Below, one piece after another: positions 1 to 7,725 of a DNA stretch of 38,870 nucleotides. Below the pieces are notes generated by a model. That model worked only from the letters and a program-made list of their open reading frames with translations. It ran no database searches and was not told the DNA's origin. Where the stretch lies: NCBI RefSeq assembly GCF_046542825.1, contig NZ_JBKHAQ010000014.1, positions 1 through 38,870 of the forward strand. The letters are read 5' to 3'. The translations under genes were made by a program, and so were the position numbers. Positions within the stretch are counted from its first letter, which is position 1, and every line of letters starts with the position of its first letter. The stretch is from Rhodosalinus sp046542825. Its GTDB lineage: Bacteria; Pseudomonadota; Alphaproteobacteria; Rhodobacterales; Rhodobacteraceae.

Positions 1-963
1 TGCGGCCTCGGTGCCGGGCGGCCGAGGGGCATCGCCCGCGTCCCCGGGGCGCGACACGGCGCCAGACTCCGGATCGCCCAGAGCCACATCCGCACTGTCC
101 GAGGCGCCCGGCGGGACGGCGATCCTGTCGTCGGACAGGTCGGTGTCCGGCGCCTCGGCGGCCCGGCGCGCGGCATCGTCCAGTGCCGCGGGCGCATCGG
201 GATCCAGTGCCGCGGTGCCCGGTGGCGCGCCGGGCCGTTCGGGCCCCTCCGGCGCCGGTCGCGCCGGCACCCCGGGCGATCTGCCGGTGCCTGCCGGCGC
301 GTCAAGGCCGGCGAGATCCTCGCCGGTCTCCCTGGCGGGCTGCGCCGGCGTGGCGGGTCGCGCGGGCCCGGCCTCTGCCCCGGGCGCCTGCGGGGCATCC
401 CCGGCGGCCCCGGTGCGCGGCCCGGCGCTTGCATCCGAAGGGCCCGCCGTGACACCCGCGCCCTCTGCGGCGGCGGCCGGGGGCGACATCCCGTCTGCGG
501 GGGCGCCCGTCTCGGGCACCTCGGCCGCGCGGCGGGCGGCATCCTCCAGCGCGGCGGGGTCATCCGGCGCCGGCGCGTCGGCCCGCGGCGCGTCCTCGGG
601 CGCGTCGGGAAGCGCCTCGGCGGAAGGCAACTCGGCCGGGCGATCCTCCCGCGCCGCCTCGAACAGCGATCCCGCCGGCGCGGAGAGATCCGTCCCGGCC
701 TCCGCGCCCGTGGGCGCGCGCCGCTCTTCGGCCGGGGTGTCCCCGCCCGGGTCGGACGGTGCAGCCTGCGTATCCTCGTCGGCCTCCGCCTGCGCGGGCG
801 CGCCGGCCGTTCCACCCACGGACCGCGCCGCGTCCGGATCCCCTGCCCGCTCGGCAGGCGCCCCGCGTTCGGGCGGCGGCCCTGCGACAAAGGCGAGACC
901 GGCGGCCCCCAGCGCGACGACCGCCGCGCCAACGATGAAACCTGAGACTGCCCCGCGTGCCAC
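1..963 (-). CDS. N-terminal part of an exported low-complexity protein, probably a divergent polysaccharide deacetylase (cut by window edge)
   Basis: Frame runs open from a GTG at 963 to the left edge (321 codons, no stop); the C-terminus lies outside. An AAGAGGA ribosome site sits about 10 nt before the GTG. The protein begins with one membrane/signal segment (about residues 5-27, starting MARGAVSGFIVGAAVV), followed by roughly 290 residues that are almost only Ala, Pro, Asp, Glu, Gly and Arg and are probably disordered. A short stretch, SAPAGSLFEAAREDRPAELP, resembles the N-terminal linker I recall from Rhodobacteraceae divergent polysaccharide deacetylases (family 2, periplasmic), whose catalytic domain would lie off the edge. 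A segment of the type AALxDAARRAAExPxT occurs twice, near 139-207 and 499-567. The frame and start are well supported; the family is inferred from the N-terminus only. Other exported proteins with Ala/Pro-rich linkers (for example SPOR-domain proteins) remain possible. Divergent from trpD. Confidence 0.6.
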   Translation of the reverse strand, partial: MARGAVSGFIVGAAVVALGAAGLAFVAGPPPERGAPAERAGDPDAARSVGGTAGAPAQAEADEDTQAAPSDPGGDTPAEERRAPTGAEAGTDLSAPAGSLFEAAREDRPAELPSAEALPDAPEDAPRADAPAPDDPAALEDAARRAAEVPETGAPADGMSPPAAAAEGAGVTAGPSDASAGPRTGAAGDAPQAPGAEAGPARPATPAQPARETGEDLAGLDAPAGTGRSPGVPARPAPEGPERPGAPPGTAALDPDAPAALDDAARRAAEAPDTDLSDDRIAVPPGASDSADVALGDPESGAVSRPGDAGDAPRPPGTEAA

Positions 964-1107
964 TGCCTGCGTCCTCTTGCCCGTTGTGCCCCTGTCGCGG
1001 CCCTGCCCCGGCCGCCGCCTGCCCCCCTTGACGGTGTTGCGCAAGCCTGAGCATGTATAGCGCGACAGGGGCGTTCCCCTCCACCCCTTCGTGCAGACGG
1101 GCCGCAC

Positions 1108-1233
1108 ATGCTGCTGCAGTTCCACAACTGGGTCGTTCTCTCGTCGGCAGGCGCCCGCAACCGGGGCGGGCGGGGCTGCGGCACCTGCGGTCTTGGTCCG
1201 CATCGCGTCTCCGCCTGCGCCGCCGCCGGATGA
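1108..1233 (+). other. Mini-ORF overlapping the trpD start; possible trpG remnant
   Basis: A 41-codon frame opens at ATG 1108 and stops with TGA at 1231-1233, giving an ATGA overlap with the trpD ATG at 1230. It begins M-L-L-Q-F-H-N-W, which loosely recalls the M-L-L-L-I-D-N-Y opening of TrpG; the remainder shows no amidotransferase motif. No good ribosome site precedes it. It could be a collapsed trpG, a coupling peptide, or chance. The whole 266-bp gap between the divergent deacetylase-type gene and trpD holds nothing else I recognise. Confidence 0.2.
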
Positions 1234-2252
1234 CCGAAAGCCTCAAGCCGCTGATCGGCCTCGCGGCCGAGCGTCCGCTGACCGTGGCCGAGGCCGAGGG
1301 CGCCTTTCGCTGCCTCTTCGAGGGCGAGGCCACGCCGGCGCAGATGGGCGGCTTCCTGATGGCCCTGCGCACGCGGGGCGAAACGGTGGACGAATACGCA
1401 GCCGCCGCGGCCGTGATGCGCGCCAAGTGCCACCGGGTGGCGGCGCCGGCGGGCGCGATGGACATCGTGGGCACCGGCGGCGATGGCAAGGGCACGCTGA
1501 ACATCTCGACCGCCGCCGCCTTCGTCGTGGCAGCTGCCGGCGTGCCGGTCGCCAAGCACGGCAACCGCAACCTCAGCTCGAAATCCGGCGCGGCGGACGC
1601 GCTGTCGCAGATGGGCGTGAACGTGATGGTGCACGCCCCCGTGGTCGAGCGCGCGCTGGCAGAGGTCGGCATCGGCTTCATGATGGCGCCGATGCACCAC
1701 CCCGCGATGGCGCACGTCGGCCCGGTGCGGGCCGAGCTTGGCACGCGCACGATCTTCAACATCCTGGGCCCGCTCACCAATCCGGCGGGCGTGGCGCGCC
1801 AGCTCACCGGCGCCTTCTCGGCCGCGCTTCTGCGCCCGATGGCCGAGACGCTGAAGCGCCTGGGATCCGAGCGCGCCTGGCTCGTGCACGGCGGCGACGG
1901 CACCGACGAGATCAGCATCGCCGGGCCCACGCGGCTGGTCGCGCTCGAGGAAGACGGCAGCATCGAGGAACGCGAGCTGCACCCCGAGGACTTCGGCCTT
2001 GCCCCGCAGCCCTTCGAGTCGATCCTTGGCGGCACGCCCGCGGAGAACGCGTCCGCGTTTCGCGCGTTGCTAGCCGGAGCGCCCTCTGCCTACCGCGACG
2101 CGGTGCTGCTGAACGCCGCGGCGGCGCTGATCGTCGCGGGGCGGGCTGGGGATGCCGCCGAAGGCGTTGCGATGGCCGCCGAAAGCATCGACAGCGGAGC
2201 GGCGCTCGGCAAGGTCGAGGCGCTCGCCCGCATCACGAAGGAAGCCAAATGA
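1230..2252 (+). CDS. trpD: Anthranilate phosphoribosyltransferase
   Basis: TrpD joins anthranilate to PRPP, giving phosphoribosyl-anthranilate in tryptophan synthesis; cytosolic homodimer. The 340-residue product has the usual length. The PRPP-binding glycine loop GTGGDGKGTLNIST is at residues 81-94, the anthranilate/PRPP segment KHGNRNLSSKSGAAD at 109-123, and GPLTNP at 180-185. The start at 1230 (MTESLKPLIG) is chosen because family similarity begins there; an in-frame ATG at 1053 would add an Arg-rich, unconserved 59 residues. No clear Shine-Dalgarno precedes 1230, which fits coupling to an upstream frame. The stop overlaps the trpC start (ATGA at 2249-2252). In relatives I expect trpG directly upstream; here it is missing. 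Confidence 0.96.
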   Translation: MTESLKPLIGLAAERPLTVAEAEGAFRCLFEGEATPAQMGGFLMALRTRGETVDEYAAAAAVMRAKCHRVAAPAGAMDIVGTGGDGKGTLNISTAAAFVVAAAGVPVAKHGNRNLSSKSGAADALSQMGVNVMVHAPVVERALAEVGIGFMMAPMHHPAMAHVGPVRAELGTRTIFNILGPLTNPAGVARQLTGAFSAALLRPMAETLKRLGSERAWLVHGGDGTDEISIAGPTRLVALEEDGSIEERELHPEDFGLAPQPFESILGGTPAENASAFRALLAGAPSAYRDAVLLNAAAALIVAGRAGDAAEGVAMAAESIDSGAALGKVEALARITKEAK

Positions 2253-3061
2253 CCGATACCGTTCTGGACCGCATCGCCGCCTACAAGCTCGAGGAGATTG
2301 CCGCCTGCAAGGCCGCGAAGCCGCTCGAGGAAGTCGATGCGGAAGCGCGCGCCGCGCCCGCGGTTCGCTCCTTTGCAGAGGCGTTGTTGCAGGCGTCCAA
2401 GACGGGCTACGGGCTGATCGCGGAAATCAAGAAGGCCTCGCCGTCAAAGGGGCTGATCCGCGATCCCTTCGACCCGGCCGAGCTGGCCGCAGCCTACGAG
2501 GCCGGCGGCGCCGCCTGTCTTTCGGTGCTGACCGACGCGCCGAGCTTCCAGGGATCGAAATCCGACCTGACCGAGGCGCGCGGGGCCTGTTCGCTGCCCG
2601 TCCTGCGCAAGGATTTCCTCTACGATCCCTATCAGGTGGCCGAGGCCCGCGCGCTGGGGGCGGACTGCATCCTGATCATCATGGCCGCCGTGTCGGACGC
2701 GCAGGCCGCCGAGCTGGAAGCCGCGGCGCAGGACTGGGGCATGGACGCGCTGATCGAGGTGCATGACGATGCGGACCTCGAACGCGCGGCGAAGCTTTCC
2801 TCGCGCCTGCTGGGGATCAACAACCGCGACCTCAGGACCTTCGAGACCTCGCTCGACGTGACCCGCAAACTGGTGCGCCATGTGCCTGCCGACCGTATCG
2901 TGGTGTCTGAAAGCGGCCTTGCCACGGCGGACGACCTGGCCGACATCGCGCGCTACGGCACGCGCTGCTTCCTGATCGGCGAAAGCCTGATGCGGGCCGA
3001 GGACGTGACGCAGGCGACAAGGGACCTGCTGGCGCGGCCCCTGATGCCCGGAGGGATGTAA
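2249..3061 (+). CDS. trpC: Indole-3-glycerol-phosphate synthase
   Basis: TrpC closes the ring of carboxyphenylaminodeoxyribulose phosphate to indole-3-glycerol phosphate, the step that needs TrpD and TrpF products; cytosolic TIM barrel of 270 residues. Visible motifs are IAEIKKASPSKG at 57-68 (catalytic lysine and phosphate site), RKDF at 120-123, GINNRDL at 189-195 and SESGL at 220-224. It is monofunctional, without a fused TrpF domain. The ATG overlaps the trpD stop by four bases, implying translational coupling. moaC follows after 8 bp, so tryptophan and molybdopterin genes share one transcriptional unit, a common arrangement in Rhodobacteraceae. Confidence 0.97.
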   Translation: MTDTVLDRIAAYKLEEIAACKAAKPLEEVDAEARAAPAVRSFAEALLQASKTGYGLIAEIKKASPSKGLIRDPFDPAELAAAYEAGGAACLSVLTDAPSFQGSKSDLTEARGACSLPVLRKDFLYDPYQVAEARALGADCILIIMAAVSDAQAAELEAAAQDWGMDALIEVHDDADLERAAKLSSRLLGINNRDLRTFETSLDVTRKLVRHVPADRIVVSESGLATADDLADIARYGTRCFLIGESLMRAEDVTQATRDLLARPLMPGGM

Positions 3062-3069
3062 GGCGCGCG

Positions 3070-3546
3070 ATGCCCAGGCTGACCCATTTCGACGAGGCCG
3101 GCGCGGCGCGCATGGTCGACGTCTCGGACAAGCCCGAGACCGACCGCATCGCGCGCGCGGAGGCCTGGGTGCGCATGGCGCCCGAGACACTCGCGCTGAT
3201 CGAGGAGGGCCGCGCGAAGAAAGGCGACGTTGCGGGCGTGGCGCGGCTGGCCGGGATCATGGGCGCGAAACGCACCGCCGATCTGATTCCGCTCTGCCAT
3301 CCCCTGCCGCTGTCGTCGGTCACGCTGGACGTCGTGCCGGACCGTGACCTTCCCGGCCTGCGGCTGACCGCGACGGCCAGGACGACGGGACGCACCGGCG
3401 TCGAGATGGAGGCGCTGACCGCCGCCTCGGTCGCCGCGCTCACCGTCTACGACATGCTCAAGGCCGCCGACCGCGCGATGGAGATCGGCGGCCTGCGCGT
3501 GGTGCTCAAGGACGGCGGCAAGTCCGGCCGTTACGAGGCGCAATGA
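3070..3546 (+). CDS. moaC: Cyclic pyranopterin monophosphate synthase
   Basis: MoaC acts with MoaA (not in the window) to convert the GTP-derived 3',8-cyclo intermediate into cyclic pyranopterin monophosphate, the first pterin of molybdenum cofactor synthesis. The 158-residue length is typical. The conserved CHPLP is at 76-80 and GVEMEALTAAS at 110-120, and the catalytic region YDMLKAAD ends near residue 134. It starts 8 bp after the trpC stop, and its own TGA (3544-3546) overlaps the moeA ATG at 3543, so the two cofactor genes are coupled. Confidence 0.97.
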   Translation: MPRLTHFDEAGAARMVDVSDKPETDRIARAEAWVRMAPETLALIEEGRAKKGDVAGVARLAGIMGAKRTADLIPLCHPLPLSSVTLDVVPDRDLPGLRLTATARTTGRTGVEMEALTAASVAALTVYDMLKAADRAMEIGGLRVVLKDGGKSGRYEAQ

Positions 3547-4724
3547 TCTCCGTCGCCGAGGCGCTGGAACGGCTCTTCGCGCTGGTCGCGCCGCTGGAGC
3601 CCGAGACCGTGCCGCTGCGCGTCGCCGCGGGCCGCGTGCTGGCCGAGGACGCGACAGCCCTGCGCGACCAGCCCCCCTTTCCCGCCTCGGCCATGGACGG
3701 CTACGCCGTGCGCGGCGACGCGGTGGCGCCGGGCGCACGCTTCACCGTGATCGGAGAGGCGCCCGCCGGCCGCCGTTTCGCGGGCCGCGTGGGGTCCGGC
3801 GAGGCGGTGCGCATCTTCACCGGCGCGCCGATGCCCGAGGGCACCGACCGCGTCGTGATCCAGGAGGACGTGACGCGCGAGGGCGACATGGCCACTGTAA
3901 CCGGCACGCCGGGCCCCGGCCCGCACGTCCGCCCCGCGGGTGCGGATTTTCGCGCGGGCGACCGGGTGGCCGCCCCGCGCCGGCTGTCGGCGGCCGATCT
4001 GGCCCTGCTGGCCGCGATGAACCTGCCGGAGGTCCGGGTGACGCGCCGGCCGTCGGTCGCGATCCTGTCCACCGGCGACGAGCTGGTGATGCCGGGCGAG
4101 GCCCCCGGCGACGATCAGATCGTGGCCTCCAACGTCTTCGCGCTTGCCGCGCTGCTCGAGGCCGAGGGGGCCGAGGCGCGCATCCTGCCCATCGCGCGCG
4201 ACACCGAAAGCTCGCTGCGCGCCGGGCTGCAGCTGGCCCAGGGCGCGGACCTGATCCTGACGGTGGGCGGCGCCTCGGTCGGCGACCATGATCTCGTGGC
4301 GCCGGTCGCCGCGGCACTGGGGATGGACACGGCCTTCTACAAGGTGGCGATGCGCCCGGGAAAGCCCCTGATGGCGGGGCGGCTTGGGGCGTCGGCGATG
4401 ATCGGGCTGCCGGGCAACCCGGTCTCGGCCATCGTCTGCGGCACGGTCTTCGTGGCGCCGGTGATCCGCAAGATGCTGGGCCTCGGCGCCGCGCCGGCAC
4501 CGCGCCTGACCGCCCCCCTCGCCCGCGACATCGCGGCCAACGGCCCGCGCGAGCACTACATGCGCGCCCGCCTCGGGCCCGAGGGCCTCGAGCCCTTCGC
4601 CAGCCAGGACAGCGCGCTGCTGTCGCTGATGGCCGAGGCCGACGCGCTGCTGATCCGCCCACCCTCCGACGGGCCGCGCGCTGCGGGCGAGACGGTCGAA
4701 TACCTGCCGCTGCCGCGCCCCTGA
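3543..4724 (+). CDS. moeA: Molybdopterin molybdenumtransferase
   Basis: MoeA inserts molybdate into adenylylated molybdopterin, completing the basic molybdenum cofactor. At 393 residues it has the usual three-part MoeA layout: N-terminal domain with DGYAVRGDAV near residue 50, a central molybdopterin-binding (MoaB/MogA-like) domain with GGASVGDHDLV and MRPGKPLMAG in about 240-280 followed by GLPGNPVSA, and a C-terminal beta-barrel domain. The start overlaps the moaC stop (ATGA). The next gene, lexA, has its own promoter, so moeA probably ends the trp-moa unit, although no terminator hairpin is visible in the 84 bp before lexA. Confidence 0.96.
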   Translation: MISVAEALERLFALVAPLEPETVPLRVAAGRVLAEDATALRDQPPFPASAMDGYAVRGDAVAPGARFTVIGEAPAGRRFAGRVGSGEAVRIFTGAPMPEGTDRVVIQEDVTREGDMATVTGTPGPGPHVRPAGADFRAGDRVAAPRRLSAADLALLAAMNLPEVRVTRRPSVAILSTGDELVMPGEAPGDDQIVASNVFALAALLEAEGAEARILPIARDTESSLRAGLQLAQGADLILTVGGASVGDHDLVAPVAAALGMDTAFYKVAMRPGKPLMAGRLGASAMIGLPGNPVSAIVCGTVFVAPVIRKMLGLGAAPAPRLTAPLARDIAANGPREHYMRARLGPEGLEPFASQDSALLSLMAEADALLIRPPSDGPRAAGETVEYLPLPRP

Positions 4725-4745
4725 CAGCACTCGTTGGGGATAAGC

Positions 4746-4774
4746 TTGACACAAAACGGGAACATGGGTAGAAC
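4746..4774 (+). promoter_or_regulatory. lexA promoter with overlapping LexA (SOS) box
   Basis: A -35-like TTGACA (4746-4751) and a -10-like TAGAAC (4769-4774) are 17 bp apart. The -10 is covered by GAAC-ATGGGTA-GAAC (4760-4774), the direct-repeat GAAC-N7-GAAC/GTTC-N7-GTTC box recognised by alphaproteobacterial LexA. This indicates autorepression and also shows that lexA is transcribed from here, downstream of the ATG codons at 4734 and 4764 that would otherwise lengthen the protein. Confidence 0.88.
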
Positions 4775-4808
4775 ATACCACAATCGAGGGTATCGGAGAG
4801 CACGGCCC

Positions 4809-5516
4809 ATGCTGACCCGCAAGCAACTGGACCTCCTGCGCTTCATCAACGAGCGTGTGCAGCGCGACGGCGTCCCGCCCAGTTTCGACGAGATGAAGGA
4901 GGCGCTGGACCTGCGCTCGAAGTCCGGCATCCACCGGCTGATCACCGCGCTGGAAGAGCGCGGCTTCATCCGCCGCCTCGCCCACCGGGCCCGCGCCATC
5001 GAGATCGTGAAGCTGCCCGATAGTCTCGGACCGAAGGCGCAGGGCGGGCTGCGCGTGATCGAGGGCGACCGCGGCGCGAAGCCACGCGGCGCCCGCGCCC
5101 TGCCCGCCAGGGCGGATGTGCCGGCCGGCAGCGTCACCGAACTGCCGCTGCTGGGCCGGATCGCCGCCGGCACGCCGATCGAGGCCATAGCAGACGAAAA
5201 CCCGCAGATCGCCGTGCCGGGCGCCATGCTGGCCGCCCAGGGCCGGCACTACGCGCTCGAGGTCAAGGGCGATTCGATGATCGAGGCTGGGATCAACGAC
5301 GGTGATGTCGTGGTGATCCGGGAGACGTCCGATGCGCAGACCGGCGACATCGTCGTCGCGCAGGTGGAGGGGTATGAGGCCACGCTCAAGCGCTTCAGGC
5401 GCAAGGGCGAGATGATCCTGCTGGAGGCCGCGAACCCGGCCTACGAGACGCGCGTGCTTCCGCGCGGCAGCGTGAAGGTGCAGGGCAAACTCGTGGGCCT
5501 GATCCGCATGTACTGA
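4809..5516 (+). CDS. lexA: SOS repressor LexA
   Basis: LexA represses SOS genes and self-cleaves when RecA filaments form. The product is 235 residues: N-terminal winged helix (MLTRKQLDLLRFI..., about 1-65), a linker, and an S24 protease domain. The cleavage bond is Ala120-Gly121 in IAAG, the catalytic serine is Ser156 in GDSM, and the catalytic lysine is Lys194 in ATLKRF. The start at 4809 is chosen over in-frame ATG 4734 because the earlier codons overlap the promoter and LexA box, and because GGAGAG lies about 11 nt before 4809. comEC converges, 4 bp away. In Rhodobacter capsulatus LexA is reported to affect GTA production, which may matter given the neighbours. Confidence 0.97.
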   Translation: MLTRKQLDLLRFINERVQRDGVPPSFDEMKEALDLRSKSGIHRLITALEERGFIRRLAHRARAIEIVKLPDSLGPKAQGGLRVIEGDRGAKPRGARALPARADVPAGSVTELPLLGRIAAGTPIEAIADENPQIAVPGAMLAAQGRHYALEVKGDSMIEAGINDGDVVVIRETSDAQTGDIVVAQVEGYEATLKRFRRKGEMILLEAANPAYETRVLPRGSVKVQGKLVGLIRMY

Positions 5517-5520
5517 CGGC

Positions 5521-7572
5521 TCAGCGCCCGGAAGCCTCCAGCGCCGCAAGCCGTTCCGGCACGCCCCCCGCCCCGGCCGGGCTCCACAGCCGTCGCCCTT
5601 CGCGCAGCGTCGCGCTTTCGATCCGCACTCCCGCCTCGCCGGGGTAGAGCGCGAGACTGCCCGCGCCCTCCATCCTTGCCGCGTCTATCAGCAGGCAGGG
5701 CTGCGACGGGCCCTCGTAACGTTCGGTCAGCACGACGATCTCGCCCGGCGCGCAGCCGTCGAATCCCGCCACCCCGCGCTTGCTCCAGAGATGGCGCACC
5801 GGCCCGGCGTCTGGCCAGCGCGCGGCGGCCACCGCGCGCTCCGCCGCGTCACCGTCGTTCTCCAGCCAGACCGCGGCGGCGAATCCGGCACCGCGCGTCT
5901 TGCTGAGCGCGCGCCCCTCCTCCGTCATCACGCCGACCAAAGCGCCCCCTTCGGCGATCAGGATCGGCGGCCGCTCGGCCCCGGCCCAGAGCACGAGCGA
6001 GAGCGCGACCGGCGCGGCGCCCGCCCAGCGGGCGCGCCCCTGCCAGAGCATGACGAAGAGCGCGCCCACGGCCATCAGCGTCAGCACCACGCCGGGCGGC
6101 GCCGGGATAGGGCGCACCGCGCCCTCCAGCCCCGCGGCCCAATCCGCCACGCCAAGCATCCAGTCGAGCCCCAGCCCCATGACCCAGAGCGGCCATGCCT
6201 CCAGCCCCAGCGGCATCACCACCGCGGCGAGAACGCCGGCGGGGATGACCACCGTGCCCATCAGGGGAACGGACGCGAGGTTGGCGATCAGCCCGTAATG
6301 CGCGAACTGGTTGAAATGCGCCGCCGCGACCGGCGCTGTGGCCAGTCCCGCGACAGCAGAGGAGACGACGACCGCAGTCACAGGCCGCGTCCAGCGCGGC
6401 AATGCCGGAAGGTCGGCGTCGCGCAATGCGGCGAAGACCGCGACCAGCGCGGTCGTGGCGGCGAAGGACATCTGGAATCCGGGGCCCAGCAGCGCCTCCG
6501 GCTGCCAGGCGAGGATGATGAGCGCGGCCAGCGCGACGGCGCGCAGGCTGAAGGCGCGGCGGTCCAGCATCACCGCAACGAGCGCCACCGCCGCCATGAC
6601 GAAGGCGCGCTCGGTCGCCACGTTGCCGCCCGAAAGGACAAGGTAGCCGGCCGCGGCGATCAACGCGCCGCCCGCCGCAATCTTCTTGGCCGGCAGGCGC
6701 GGACCCACGCGCGGCAGCAGCACCAGCCCCAGCCGGAGCACGGCAAAGACGAAGCCGGCCAGAAGCCCCATGTGCAGGCCCGAGATCGCCAGCAGATGCG
6801 CGAGGTTCGAGTCGCGCAAATCCTCGATGGTGGCAAGGCTCATCCCCGAGCGGTCGCCCGACAGGACGGCGGCGGCGAAGGCCCCCGCCTCTCCCGGCAA
6901 GGCCGCCTGCACGCGCGCCGACAGCCCCATGCGCGCGCGGGTGACGACAAGTTCGGCCCCCTCCGGCGGGGCCAGCAGCAGGACAGGCGTGCGCGCGTAG
7001 CCCACCGCGCCCAACCCCTGGAACCAGGCATGGCGGCGAAAGTCGAAGCCGCCGGGCTCTACCGGCCCCTGCGGCGGCGAGAGCCAGGCGGTCAGGATCG
7101 CGGTGGCCCCCGCGGGCGGCACGCGCTCCGCCGCCTCGCCATGCAGCGAGACGCGCACCCGGCCCGGCAGGCGCGCGGGATCGGTGCGTTCCAGAACCAC
7201 CCGGTCGAGCGTCAGGCGTATGGCGTCCGAGGCGGAGCGGTCGATGGCGACCACGCGCCCCTCGATCGGACCGTAGTAGCGGAAGTCCAGCACCGGCGCG
7301 GCAACCAAATGCGCGCGCCCGCCCGCCAGCGCGAGCCCGGCGGCCACGAGCGCGGGCAGCCAGAGAAGCGGCGCCAGTGCGGGGCCGAGGCGCACCGCAA
7401 ACCCACCTGCGGCCAGCGCCCCGACCCCGGCCGCAACGAGTGTCCATGGCGCCGGCTCGACCGGCAGGGCGAAATAGAGGCCGATGCCGCAGGCCAGCAC
7501 GACCGGTGCCCAGGGAAAGAGATGACCCTGCTGGCGCAGCAGCACCCGCCAGAGCGCGCCGTCCTCTTCCAT
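5521..7572 (-). CDS. comEC: ComEC/Rec2-family DNA uptake channel
   Basis: ComEC forms the inner-membrane channel that carries single-stranded DNA into the cytoplasm; in Rhodobacter capsulatus com homologues are needed to receive GTA DNA. The product is 683 residues and strongly hydrophobic: N-terminal membrane segments and an OB-like DUF4131 region (about 1-190), then the competence domain with HLLAISGLHMG near residue 250 and many transmembrane helices to about 500. The roughly 150-residue C-terminus is not hydrophobic and shows no HxHxDH metallo-beta-lactamase motif, so it is the short form without an intact nuclease-like domain. The ATG at 7572 is preferred over an upstream start at 7623 because GGAGG lies 8-10 nt before it. 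A CtrA box is 54-68 bp upstream. Confidence 0.93.
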   Translation of the reverse strand: MEEDGALWRVLLRQQGHLFPWAPVVLACGIGLYFALPVEPAPWTLVAAGVGALAAGGFAVRLGPALAPLLWLPALVAAGLALAGGRAHLVAAPVLDFRYYGPIEGRVVAIDRSASDAIRLTLDRVVLERTDPARLPGRVRVSLHGEAAERVPPAGATAILTAWLSPPQGPVEPGGFDFRRHAWFQGLGAVGYARTPVLLLAPPEGAELVVTRARMGLSARVQAALPGEAGAFAAAVLSGDRSGMSLATIEDLRDSNLAHLLAISGLHMGLLAGFVFAVLRLGLVLLPRVGPRLPAKKIAAGGALIAAAGYLVLSGGNVATERAFVMAAVALVAVMLDRRAFSLRAVALAALIILAWQPEALLGPGFQMSFAATTALVAVFAALRDADLPALPRWTRPVTAVVVSSAVAGLATAPVAAAHFNQFAHYGLIANLASVPLMGTVVIPAGVLAAVVMPLGLEAWPLWVMGLGLDWMLGVADWAAGLEGAVRPIPAPPGVVLTLMAVGALFVMLWQGRARWAGAAPVALSLVLWAGAERPPILIAEGGALVGVMTEEGRALSKTRGAGFAAAVWLENDGDAAERAVAAARWPDAGPVRHLWSKRGVAGFDGCAPGEIVVLTERYEGPSQPCLLIDAARMEGAGSLALYPGEAGVRIESATLREGRRLWSPAGAGGVPERLAALEASGR

Positions 7573-7625
7573 GCGCCTTGCCTCCGCCGGCACGACCGGC
7601 CGGGCTGCACATAGACCGTGCAAGG

Positions 7626-7640
7626 TTAACCGACGGTTAA
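7626..7640. promoter_or_regulatory. CtrA-binding site (TTAA-N7-TTAA) between comEC and gltX
   Basis: TTAA-CCGACGG-TTAA is a perfect match to the full CtrA box. TTAA is rare in this GC-rich DNA, which makes a chance pair at exactly 7-bp spacing unlikely. It is 54-68 bp upstream of the comEC ATG and about 86 bp upstream of gltX. Since CtrA is known to control competence-type genes in Rhodobacterales, comEC is the likely target. Confidence 0.8.
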
Positions 7641-7725
7641 GGGCCGCCCTGCGCCTTGTCCTGCGCAGCGCCCGCCGCTAGACAGGCGCCGCGTCCCGCG
7701 CGCCCCGCCTGACGACAAGGAGAAA

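Noticed and set aside
560..2035. Long leftward open frame across the deacetylase-type leader and trpD
   Set aside because: It is antisense to trpD, which has full family motifs; its own translation is Arg/Ala-rich without motifs, as expected from GC-rich DNA.
4734..4808. Longer LexA N-terminus from ATG 4734
   Set aside because: These codons overlap the -35, the -10 and the LexA box; LexA similarity begins at 4809.
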